Origin: Amaranthus tricolor
Lineage: Eukaryota > Streptophyta > Magnoliopsida > Caryophyllales > Amaranthaceae
NCBI RefSeq assembly: GCF_026212465.1
Contig: NC_080050.1
Coordinates: 31,109,070 to 31,173,069, forward strand
DNA: 64,000 nucleotides
Direction: 5' to 3'
Part shown: positions 23,295 through 34,489 of the stretch, in pieces
How the letters are laid out: each line of letters begins with the position of its first letter
Numbering within the stretch: position 1 is the stretch's first letter
The notes under the pieces: model-generated
What the model saw: the letters and a program-made list of their open reading frames with translations, nothing else
The model's database searches: none
What the model was told of the DNA's origin: nothing
Position numbers and translations under genes: made by a program

Positions 23295-24080
23295 TAGAGG
23301 TGTTCAAAACAGACCTGATACCACGATATTTACCCGATTTTATAACTGAACCCGACTCGACCCAACTTTAAAATAATTTTTAAAATAATGTAAAAATCAA
23401 TGTAGACACAAGACCTGATTTTGAACCTATTTAAAGCACTAGACCCAAAATCAACTCCATCACCCAAATAAATATCTCTACTTACACCCAGATAAATAAA
23501 AAGTAAGACCCACTGGCTAGCAACATGCTGCCTTAGGTGAGAGTGAAAACACTCAAAACAGGTCTCATACTGTGAAGTCATCATTACCAGAAAGAACAAC
23601 TCCATTTTCAAGTTGAGAGTGATTAGAGAAAGTCATCCAACTCCACCATTGAATTCTTCCTTTTGGGCTTCCACTCCTACCCATTCCTGAAAACAATGTA
23701 ATCATTTCTGATTGGTGACAAACTTACAAAGTCATCATACACCTTCCTATATTGAGATTAAAGATATTCATGTAAATCTTAGACCATTCCATTACGACTT
23801 CCCTGCTTTTAGTGGAAGCCTTCCATCATCATCCCCTTGCTCATTATCCAACATAGCACATAACATGCCTATTATAGAAGCTTTCACTTAAAAGGTACAA
23901 GCGTTTATTTAGGTCATTATGTCAATTTCGAATTAAGGGTTTTGGGTCAGTTCTTAATCGGGTTTTGCGTTCATATTGATTTTTACATAATTATAAATCT
24001 GTTATTACGTCGGGTCAAATCGAATTCGGTTATAAAGTCGGATGAATATAGAATCGCCGGATCTATTTTGGACACCTTTA
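23295..24080. mobile_element. non-autonomous element with ~140-bp terminal inverted repeats
   Basis: The left end starts TAGAGGTGTTCAAAACAGA. The reverse complement of the right end starts TAAAGGTGTCCAAAATAGA. The similarity continues for about 140 bp, including ATGTAAAAATCAAT in both. The ends resemble hAT-type termini, but the flanking 8-mers do not match. The 500-bp interior includes a segment (23497-23640) similar to 22545-22680 outside the element. Confidence 0.6.
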
Positions 24081-25030
24081 TCACGAAATTTCAAAAGTCG
24101 AAAAACAAATTATTTGTTAGTTAAACATATAAAAAATATATATGATATTATGTCATTATCTAACCTAGTTATTTTATTGAACTCATTATAGTATGAACTA
24201 TAGATTTTTGGGTAATTCTACTAAATTATAATTTAACTTTAACTAGTCATTATAATATAATCCAACAAAGTAAACATGATATTTTCACATTATACTTGAT
24301 GATGCAAATTTTTGGGTAATTCTACTAAATTATGAATTAAAACTCAAATTTTAACAAGAATAGATAGCCACGTCTTCCTATTCCTTTCCCCTTACTATCC
24401 CTCTCCTTCATTAGAAGATCCAAAATCAGACGATTAGCAACACTAAACTCAGTAAGACTATCTAAAATGTTTATTCTTGAAAAATAAGATTGAAACATCT
24501 CTCATTCAACATGAACCAACCAAATATTATCTCGGTTCAGAAATACTTACAACTCAGTATGACATATTATGTGGGAAAGTATCGTTATCAGTTGCAAATA
24601 GAATGGAACAAAGAAAGTAAGACTATCTTTACAAATCTAACCTCCAATGAAGAGATTTCTATGTAAGTCAAACTACCTTTTTCATCACCACTCACACAAA
24701 CTAAGAACCTCAACCATCCAACAACAGTTCAAAAGCATCAATCTTTGCCATTCCAATGCTTCACCAGAATCACCCTCCATAATGTGCAATACTCGAATCT
24801 GCAACAAAATGGCTTAAAGATAGCTCAAACCGACTATAATTCGCTTTTTGAGGAGATTAGCAAATCACATTAGACTGAACCGAATCAATCGGCAAAGTGC
24901 AAAGAGTGGTTCCATGTTGCTCGACTCAGAAGACTATGGTGCAACAAACCATCTACCAATTACATAAAAGTAGCAAAAAAAATCCATGGAATGAGATCTC
25001 TCTTTTTATACACATTCCTTTAGAGACCTC

Positions 25031-25078
25031 ATTCCACTTGCCCGTTTGATAATCATTCCACTTGCCCGTTTGATAATC
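25031..25078. repeat. 24-bp perfect tandem duplication
   Basis: ATTCCACTTGCCCG followed by TTTGATAATC is repeated exactly twice, head to tail. It looks like a recent slippage or repair duplication. Confidence 0.95.
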
Positions 25079-25391
25079 AGTACTAAATAGTGAAAATGGG
25101 AATAGTTTGTAGTTAAATTTTCATGATATATATCATGTCATTCCCATGCTTTGTACCGTGGATGAGAATAAACATGACCATTAAACTTGTCAACAGATAT
25201 TTCTACTAAATTTGCACTAACTTTCCATTACTATTTCCACCATTTAGTACCGACTACCAAAAAGGCCTTAAAAGTTCTTCTTAACAATAAATCTTCAACA
25301 AATTTGCTTTTTGTTGAAGATATAGGAGAACTAGTAAGTGTGTAAGACTTGATATATCCAACAAAAGAATTTTACTACCAAACATTTACTT

Positions 25392-26729
25392 TCATTGCAA
25401 TGTTCTTGTAAGCTTACACTTAGAAATAAAAATTGTAGCAGTATAATTTAAACTACATAATTTCAACAATTCAGCTGATTGTTGCTTCAAAGTTGGGTTG
25501 CAACCACTCTGGATTACAAGCAGAAGTTTGGCTGCTAACCCAGCTTCGACTGCGACAGGCGCACACTCTTCAGGCGATAACTTACAAACCGCGAACAATA
25601 TAGACAACGACAATTGAGTACAATTCTCTGAAACTCTCATCAACAACTTAACCAAATTCGGGATTGTATGCACGCATTCTTTTAACGCGACTCTTCCTTC
25701 TCGAAGATTACCCAAGTTATCTAATATCGAGAGTGCTAATTCCAAGCACTCGGCATTCAAACTAGGCAAAAGATCAACCAATTGCGGAACAGCCCCAATG
25801 CTAACAATCGAACATCGAACACATTCATGGGTGCTAATCATTTTGAGCAATGAAAGCCCCGGTTGAACACCATTCAAGTTGTTTCGCTTATCCTTAACTA
25901 ATTTCAACAACCCGACCAAAAGGCTTAAACTCGACACCAATTTAGGGTCGAAATCGTTTGTATCCATTAAAGTTTGGATCAATCTAGTACAATTAAGTTT
26001 AGTTTCTATAGAACCCTCATTCAACATATCAACCATTAAAGAGATCTTAGCTGGTTGAGTCAAGTTAGACTTAGACTCAGAATCAAGGCTTAAATTCACA
26101 AGAATCCCAACTACTTCAGACCCAACAGCATGGGAAGTGAAAGGACCAAGCAAAGAGGTTAAAACAGTAAACCCACCATTATCAACCATAGTTTTCTTAG
26201 CAGAAAAATGATTACCCACAACTAATCTAAGCTCTTTTAGAGCTTGAATCCTAATTTGACCCTTAACTTTCTTTAAATTTTCCAAAATCTCCAAAACCCT
26301 ACCTTGAACATCCTCAGACCTCTTCTTCATAGCCTTATACTTAGAACAAAACCAACTATAAATCAATTGTTGAAGGGTTTTATTTGGGGTAATTGAATCA
26401 TCCCAAAGCTCTTGCATTGTAGTAGGACAAGTTAAATGACCTAAAGAAAGCCATTTCATGATATTCAACCTCTCATAAGTTTGTCCTGTACAAAGGGTAA
26501 CTGGATCTTGCATTGGGTCTAATGAAATGGGACAAATGAAAACATTTGGTACTTCTATGGAGTCTAATTCTTCCACCATTTTTTTAAGATCTAATTTCTC
26601 ATCAAAGCTTGAAAACCCACCTTCTTCTACACACCCACCACCTAAAACCCCATCTTTCACAGCAGTTTCTAGATCTAAAACCTGCCCACCACTACCCAAA
26701 TCCACCTTATTTGGCTGGTACATAGGCAT
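25392..26729 (-). CDS. PUB30: U-box E3 ubiquitin ligase with ARM repeats (PUB30/31 type)
   Basis: This is an intronless gene of 445 residues. The U-box spans about residues 60-130, with VFICPISLDPMQDPVTLC, the TYER motif and HLTCPTT, as in E2-binding plant U-boxes. The remainder (about 150-440) is helical ARM-repeat-like sequence, including GPFTSHAVGSEVV, VSIGAVPQLVDLLPSL and the ending FISKCKLTRTLQ. The order and both termini match Arabidopsis PUB30/PUB31 as I remember them. The start at 26729 (MPMYQP) is chosen because those proteins begin MPMFQP; the frame stays open 41 codons further, but that part is unrelated and is probably leader. The 5' leader up to about 27250 is pyrimidine-rich on the plus strand. 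Confidence 0.92.
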   Translation of the reverse strand: MPMYQPNKVDLGSGGQVLDLETAVKDGVLGGGCVEEGGFSSFDEKLDLKKMVEELDSIEVPNVFICPISLDPMQDPVTLCTGQTYERLNIMKWLSLGHLTCPTTMQELWDDSITPNKTLQQLIYSWFCSKYKAMKKRSEDVQGRVLEILENLKKVKGQIRIQALKELRLVVGNHFSAKKTMVDNGGFTVLTSLLGPFTSHAVGSEVVGILVNLSLDSESKSNLTQPAKISLMVDMLNEGSIETKLNCTRLIQTLMDTNDFDPKLVSSLSLLVGLLKLVKDKRNNLNGVQPGLSLLKMISTHECVRCSIVSIGAVPQLVDLLPSLNAECLELALSILDNLGNLREGRVALKECVHTIPNLVKLLMRVSENCTQLSLSILFAVCKLSPEECAPVAVEAGLAAKLLLVIQSGCNPTLKQQSAELLKLCSLNYTATIFISKCKLTRTLQ

Positions 26730-27936
26730 TTTACAAAGAGATATAAAAAACCCAGAAACAAAATAGTTTAGAATACAAAATTTAATGATTATTTTCAACC
26801 AAAACAAAGGGAAAAAAGGGGGAAAAATGGTTAAGTAGCTTTCATTTTCCAACTTTTATAAAAATTTAGTCTTTATCACTCATTCAATGACAATAACAAG
26901 CAACAATACCTATCAAAGGAGACATCTTTTTGGTGCTTTTTGGTCAAAAGGTACTCTTCTTCTTCTTCATTTACTCGATTTTCATCATCATCTTTATCAT
27001 TATTAACCCTTTAATTATTTTCTCATCAACAACAACCCAAAAAAAGAAGAAGTTCCCTTTTTTTGCTGATAATTTTCTTTGATCTGATTGTTGAGGATAA
27101 GTGGGATAGATTTATGGAGAAGAAATTGGGTAATCGGGAAAAACCCTAATTAATCTTAGATCTTGAATAGAAGAAAGAGTAAGGAGAATCTTTGACTGAA
27201 AATGGCAGCGAGGAGAGAGAAAATAGTGAAATGTAAGTGAGTGATTAAGTGAGTGAGTGAGCGAGAATAAAGATGAAATACCCAAGAGTTAATTTTTGGA
27301 AATGGAGCTAATTTTTGGTTATTTGTGTTTTTATTATTTTTTTGGAAAGTGGAATACTTACTAACTTATTTTTGTGACAGATTTTGAACATATAATTTTA
27401 AATAGTCTAATAGATTTATGATCGGACTATTTGGCTAATATATAAGATACATCTGAATTACACCCTCTTATATGATAATTTGTGATATTAATCTAATGAC
27501 AAACCTTAAGATGAGCGTTAATAAAAATATATCTGAAAGTAAATTAAGAAAAGAATAAAAAATAAAAGAGTATAATATATTTTTATATTGATTTGACAAT
27601 AAAATCTAAATTTTATATTTTATTAGATAATACAATTAATATTTATATAATTAAAATTTAGAATATATTCAAATTTATCATTTTAAATTGAGATTAGTCG
27701 AAAAGTGGGTTATTATCTTAATTTAATTTAGTCTCGATTAATGAAAAAAGTGTAAAGGGATTAACCGGGTAAACCCGGTGAATTCAAACTTGGAAAATGG
27801 TGAACCACACGTGCATTGGCATCCTATTTGACTGTCACCGAGATTACCGGTTTTTGTGATTTTACTTATTTTTATAATGTTGTTATTTTCTCATTATTAT
27901 TTTTTTTACAAAAATTGTTGTGAGCGACGGTGTCTT

Positions 27937-28165
27937 TGAAAGTTCATCTTTAATTGGGTCGGTCCATTATATATTTTGTAAAACATTATAAGTAAACATT
28001 AAAAATAATATAAGTACACATTTAAGATATTAAAAGTAGGCATCACGGATACGGTAAGTAAGCATTAAAGATAATGTAAGTAGTCATTAAGAATAGGATA
28101 AGTAGGCATTAATCTTTAATGGATTGGACTTAAGATACGTCTCTAAAAAAGACGGTCTTTTTCGT
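27937..28165 (-). repeat. dispersed repeat, copy B (inverted relative to 17214-17445)
   Basis: Its reverse complement follows copy A block by block, ending in TATATAATGGACCGACCCAA. The GACGGTCTTT end is better preserved here. The copies are far apart and opposite in orientation, so they are independent insertions rather than a tandem. Confidence 0.7.
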
Positions 28166-28595
28166 AACGATGGTTTTTTATTAACAAAGTACACGGATAA
28201 GCTATTATAAATTTAAATAAAAAAAACAAGTTTTACCTCTATCACCTTTTCTTAGAGAAACATAGAATAATTTATTAGTTTATTTAAAAATAATCTTAAA
28301 AATTAACGAATTCCAAAATCCAAAAATTATACTTCATTAAGAACCTTTAAATATAACAAAATATTCTTGGGATATTTGATAATTATTTTACCTATATTTT
28401 CATTGTAAAAGCAAATATTGTATTATACTCTTCATCATAATTCATAGATTTAGAAATATAACTGTAAAAGAATTAGGTCTTATTTATCAGTTGAAAAATA
28501 AACATTCTTTTCAGGCAATGTTCTAATTTTATTCTAACATAAGTTTTATTTTTTACCTTCTATTTAAAAAATTCCAATGTTATTTTTTTAATACT

Positions 28596-29002
28596 TAGAA
28601 TGATCCAACTTATTCATGATTTTCTTACAATAATCCCACCTATTCATTAACCATTAATAATCTCATCTTTGAGGGTTATTTTTCTAAAGTAAACCTGGTG
28701 AGCGGATGACTTGTTATAGCAAGTTTTTTTTCAAAAAAAGTTACATTAAAATAATATGTTGAAAAAAAAATGCTAAAAAAAAATATGATTTTTTTTATTA
28801 TTTGGAATTTTTTTTTGAATTTTCAAAATTTTTCTCTAATTTTAAATTAATTTTATTTTGCTTTTTTTGCTGAATTACCTATTATAGTAGGTCATCGGAT
28901 TATTCAAGTTTACTCTAAGCAAATATCCCAATTGGGATTATTCATAGTTAATCAACATGTAATATTATTATAGGAAAATCATAAATAAGTTGGATTATTC
29001 TA
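28596..29002. repeat. MITE-like inverted repeat (~407 bp)
   Basis: The left end TAGAATGATCCAACTTATTC is mirrored by GAATAATCC and AACTTATTTATGATTTTCC on the reverse strand at the right end. Arms of about 150 bp flank a poly(A)/poly(T) rich centre. The same family as the intron element at 3302. Confidence 0.7.
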
Positions 29003-29007
29003 GATAA

Positions 29008-29009
29008 TT

Positions 29010-29048
<39 letters not shown>

Positions 29049-29050
29049 TA
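29008..29050. repeat. (TTTA)n microsatellite
   Basis: About ten uninterrupted TTTA units abut the MITE end at 29002. Confidence 0.9.
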
Positions 29051-32000
29051 GAAAAAGGCGCTTCATTTAATTAATATCTCATGTAGGAGGGAAGCAAAAA
29101 AATAAAGTAGAGATAATTAAATACTCCGTGCTACGTGAGAGGCAAGGAGTCAAAGACGCAAAGCACATGACTCATGACTAAACAGTCAATGGTCAAACAA
29201 TTGGAATGGGTGATGGCTACGCCACGACGTCGTCAGGCATTGTTAATTCATGCTTATTAAGAACCTAGTGGCTAGTATTATGGATTATGGAGTAGAAGAA
29301 TTTTTAAAGAGAATTTTAAATTTTAAAATTTTACTTTTGTTCTATCAGATAATAATTTTTTTTTATAGTAATATGTAAAAATCTTATTTTCATATTATTT
29401 ATTTTCTTTTTTGAGTTACTTTACCTAATAATATAAATTTACAAAAAATAATTTAAACTACAATCAAAATAAATACCGCTATACAAGTTTAAAAATTAAA
29501 GTAAGAGATTTAAAAAAACAATATAAAAGTGAAATTTTTAATATTAATTAAAATAAGAGATTTTTAATTATTTGATCAGATTAAGAAATGAAGTAATTTT
29601 TATTATGGAGCAATTTTTATGCTTTTTTGTACCAAAGCTGCTTTCCATATGTTTCCCAGTCAAACATGGATATTAACGCCCGCTGTACTCGGACAATTCT
29701 ACAACCCCATTCTATTCTTTTTAAGTTTTAAAGAGCCCACCAACATATGGATTATGGTGTATTTTTTTCTTTCTACTTTCTTTTCAATCGAGTCCTCATA
29801 TGAGAAATGGTATTTCGGTAAGACAATCTTTGAATAAAATGTTTTTTATTCGGTAAGACGACTCTAAAATAAAGGGTCTTTTATATTCAATGAAATATTT
29901 TTATCAATATTTACTTTCTTTCTGAAATATATTTACACCTTATTAAAATTTGTCATGGGTTAAAAATATTATTAGACTCGCCCTAAATCCCTCTCTAATT
30001 TTATGTTATAGGTATTAGGAGGGCTACATTTTGAGACCCAAGCAATAAGTTGGATTGGTTTTCATAGTTTATTTTATTTTCAAGACTGAAAAATATTCAT
30101 AGATTTGGATTTAAATGCCTAAACCCGTATTGACTCTACCTGTGATTCAACCCATAATCAATATTAGATTTATTATAATATTATTTTCACTCATTTTAGA
30201 TTTATGTAAAAAGATAAAATATGAATAAATAGATTAAATTTTAAATTAGTATCTTAAATCCGAAAAAAAAATGTAGGGCTAAGTGTTCTTGATTAAAAAT
30301 TGTGTGTTTAAATCTTGACTCTCAAACTTTTTAAATTTATACGATAAACTTAAACACTCTAACTTACGACATAAAAGTAATTGTTTAAAATTCTAACTTT
30401 ATTTGTGATGGGAGCACATTTCTACTAAAAGATATGAGTGTTAACCAAGGCAATTAAAGGTAAAAGTTAAAGGTTAAAAATAAAACATGACAAAGTTGTT
30501 TACTTTGTACTGTTCAAAAATCTTCTTTGGTTATGTAGCACAACACACGTTTGGCTCTTTAAAATATGGAATGGGGCTGTATATACTTGTAGTTGTAGTC
30601 GTGTGGACTATGGACCAACTTAGAAAAGGATGACAAGATGCTCCCTCTTTTCTAAAGGATAACAAGATGCTTCTTTGCATAACTCATTGAATTTCAAATA
30701 ATCATTGAACTACTTTTATTCGTTATTGATTGAGCCCGTTTTGTATGAAATCGTTTCACGGTGAGACAGCCGCAAAATAAGAAGTTTATAAGCTAAAAGT
30801 TTATACCATTGGGTTATTTAACCCAAGTATGAGGTACGTTTCACAATGAAACTGTCTCATACAAGAATTTGTGTTTTCAATTTCGTTTCATTTAGTGTGT
30901 ACCTCATCACAACCTCAGCAAATTATCTGATGATCCCAAAATTTGATTATTTGATTTGATATCTAATTCGAAAATCAGATATTTGATTCGAAAATGCAGA
31001 TATCAAATACGAATTTAGATGATTTTGAAATTTAGATATTCAAAAATCTGACTTTTTTAATAGTTGATAACAAACATCCAACATTATTTCTAATATCAGA
31101 TATTCGGATATTGAAATATCAATTTTCGGATATCAAATATTTGATCCGACTACATGTTTCAGATCGGATATCTGACTTTGTTCACCCCTCACAAATGTAT
31201 TGATATTGATTTGAAATTGGTAAATAATACAAAAACAAGTAAATTAAAGGAAAAATGAATGAAATTAAAAAAAAATAATAATTTTACAATTGAATTTAAA
31301 CTAAAATTGTGGGGAATATTAGCTAAAATAATAGGCAAAGTACGTGTGATAATCTTAAATTTATAAATATTGATATCCTTGATTTTTTGTCAATAGTTTA
31401 TAATAAAAATATACAAATTCGATAGAGTAGTGACTTGTAGATATGGAGTGGATAGATATGAATCGGGGCGAGTGGGCATGGGTGGGTAAGACTTCATACT
31501 TACCACTCTCACACTACCCGATTTTTTATACCCATATTCACCCACTACCCACCAAATTCATACTTATACTTACTTCAACTGAACAAATGCAATGTAAAAT
31601 CTGCATAATTTTACCTACCTATTGTCCTTTTATTTCAAATTATATATACTTTATAATATCAACCCCTATTAGACTTCTGGATTACAAGTTTAAGATTTTA
31701 AATTTTGTATTTAGATCTCAAATACTTAGTCAGTTAGTTGTATTGATCATCAATTTCGCAAATGAATGCCACTACTTCTATTGTTATATAATTAAATTTG
31801 AATCATTAAACAACCAAACATAATTATGTAATCAAACTGGGCTTTTGGCCTGATTCGATCCAGTAATATTTGTTGACTCAGCCCACGTCGTTATGAATTA
31901 TATTAACTCGTCCCATTAAACACGTCTATTTATGATTTTATGTGCTGTCTATTCTCCCGAATACTCATAGTACAATCTAACGTTAATTTACCCAAGTCAA

Positions 32001-32375
32001 ATAGATTTGATTATCGTTTATGTGCCATGGTTGCCATAAGTGAGTTGTTCTACATTAAATAAATAAAAAAGTAAAAAAATAGTTAGGTAGTCGTACTGAA
32101 ATTCAGTAATAACTTTTCTATAGTTACAATTGAATTTTATGTGGTTTTTTTATTTGTAGTTTGATTTTCACTTCCTAGTAACAACATTAGATTGCTCTTC
32201 TAATTTTTATGAGTTTGTTTTGATTCTTAATAACATGCTTATTGGTTATATGTAAGACTAGTGATGAAATTTTTTCCATGTAAAAGTTTTTTTAGGAAGA
32301 TTAACTCACAGTCACACTACTGAGGTTTAAACTGAAGGAATTCTGAAATTCAATCATATTTTGACAAGTATTCCA

Positions 32376-32376
<1 letters not shown>

Positions 32377-32427
<51 letters not shown>

Positions 32428-32487
32428 GTATATATAAATATATGTATATATATATATGTATATATATATATACATATATATATATAC
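32377..32487. repeat. (AT)n-rich microsatellite
   Basis: A 110-bp run of AT dinucleotides is interrupted by ATGTAT and ATACAT units that make much of it self-complementary. Confidence 0.95.
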
Positions 32488-34489
32488 TTAATAGGCTTTG
32501 TTATTTTTAAATATATTAAAAATTTTCTACTCTATAATTAGACATTTATTTTGCTATAGTTTTTTTAACGGATTTTAGTATAATTTAATATGCTTTAAAT
32601 TTTTTTATTTTTTTCTTCTAAATTTACATAAACTAGTATTTAAGAAGTGGTGAGGAAACTTTTTTGTTTTCTCATTGATATAACATTTTTTGTGTCAAAA
32701 ATTTTTATAAAAAAAATTATGTGGATATGAGAAGAAAAGGGTAAATGGAGAGTGGTGGAGAAAATTTTTTTCCGCTTGCTCAATGGGTTTTAATTTTGAT
32801 GTGTTGTTACATGCAACTAGGGATGTAAACAATTAAACATGATTTTCCATCATTTTACACATTTTTGTCCTTTTGGGAATTGGGATGCAACAAATTTAGG
32901 AACACCATTATGGTAAAAGTTTCACGTTGTGTACTAATTGACTCATTGCCAATTATTCTTGTGTAGTCAATTTGCTACTCTTTACACCTTAATCCACTAT
33001 TATAGCAAAAAGCTTGACTAGCATTCCTTTTTCTTGGTAAAATTAAATTAATTATCACATAATACATTTTTTAATCTATTTACCTTAGTTATTCAAAAAA
33101 ATCTTATTATATACTCCTAAGTAGCAAATTAATTAGTCGAAAATAATTTAGTATGTTGCTTTGATTTTTTAGTATAATATATGTAATATTTAGAATTGTA
33201 TATACGACTTATTTACATAATATAACATAAAATAATATAAGTTATAATCATCAAATTGCACATCGATCAATATAATTAATGTTTTATTTTTTTACATAAC
33301 ACTTAAAAACTTACACAAATCATTTTCCATACATCTTCAATTTGATACGCATAAATTAGACCTCAAGTAGTTTACTTAAAAGTGACTAAATGGGATTTGC
33401 TTAGTTGCTCAATTGATCTACTTTTGCATTAATAAAAATGAATAATTAATTAATAATGTGGGACCATCTATCCTAATCCTCTCAAAATGAAAATTCATTT
33501 TATAAGTTTTCATTCAATCATTATTATGTTTTTAAAAATATAAACAAAATTAAATTTTATTATCTATATATGTGAGAGTTTGAGATCATGATTTTATTTT
33601 ATGGTTAAATTTAATTTATTGATGATGATATTCAGTTATTCACAGTGTCAAGAAAGATATCAATCTTATATAAATTTTTTTTTTATCGGACTTAATTTTA
33701 TATGAAAATTATATCAGATCAAAAGATTTTCTCGTAAACAATTATATCATATAACGATGTAAAGAGGATTTTGGATATACAAAAGAGTGGTTTTATTAAC
33801 ATAGATTGTTATTTGATCTCAAATTTTATCGATGAAAATATAAGCCTTCTTATAAAGTCCTAAAACATTTATATACTCCATTCACTCTTTTTTATTATTT
33901 CCAAGTTTTCAAAAATTATATTTCACACAATTTTTTCATTATGAATTTTTCTATATTAGACATATATTTGAAACAAAACGACCTCATTAATTTAAGTTAT
34001 CTATCACATTTTACTAAAAGCCAAAAAATATCACAAATTTACAATTTTACCCAAAAAATAAACTAATTCCCTAGTTTTTTAATGTTAAAAGAATTTTTCA
34101 TTTTTATCTCTTTATATCATTGAGATTTTTTAATTTAGAAGCACCTAATCATTGTTTCTAACAATCAATAACAATATAACATTATAATTCTTTTAAACTT
34201 TTACTATCCATTTTGATTTTGTTTTTTTTTTCATATTCAAATGAAAAAAATAAATAAAATCGAGTACTTCCTAAAAAATAATCCCAAAGCAAGAAAAAAT
34301 TTAAAAACATAATCATAACTAAATTTTTGTATACTAATCCTCAAAAAAGATAATTAAATCATCCTTCTTTATTCGTTGTAAGAACTCTAAACAATAAACT
34401 CGTGAAGTTCGAGGCGAAAAAGGAATCCAACGAATTGGAATTCCCAATTCAATTCAAATTCAAAAAAGCTTCACATTCTTCATTCTCCA

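Larger units (their letters stand above)
20784..25391. other. 4.6-kb spacer with repeats
   Basis: The spacer contains an 81-bp tandem duplication, a Helitron-like 3' end (22090-22119), a long-TIR element (23295-24080), a diverged local duplication (about 22545-22680 versus 23497-23640) and a 24-bp perfect tandem repeat at 25031. The stretch 24361-25020 looks less repetitive but has no frame that I recognise. Confidence 0.55.
26730..34489. other. 7.8-kb gene-poor spacer with repeats
   Basis: The right 500 bp of the PUB leader and promoter come first. Then follow an inverted copy of the 17.2-kb repeat (27937-28165), a MITE (28596-29002), an ATTT microsatellite (29008-29050), a stretch dense in ATATC words (about 30920-31190, resembling hAT-type subterminal repeats) and a long AT dinucleotide tract (32377-32487). 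The remainder is AT-rich with only short, uncharacteristic frames. Confidence 0.55.

Noticed and set aside
26730..26852. N-terminal extension of the U-box gene
   Set aside because: The family begins at MPM(Y/F)QP; the extension is hydrophobic, low-complexity and unlike any relative I know.
29619..29837. 72-codon frame in the gene-poor spacer
   Set aside because: It is Phe/Trp-rich, AT-driven composition with no motif and no neighbouring exon.
31443..31823. 126-codon plus-strand frame
   Set aside because: Its start lies in GTGGGCATGGGTGGGT-type repeat words typical of hAT subtermini, and the rest is AT-rich noise.
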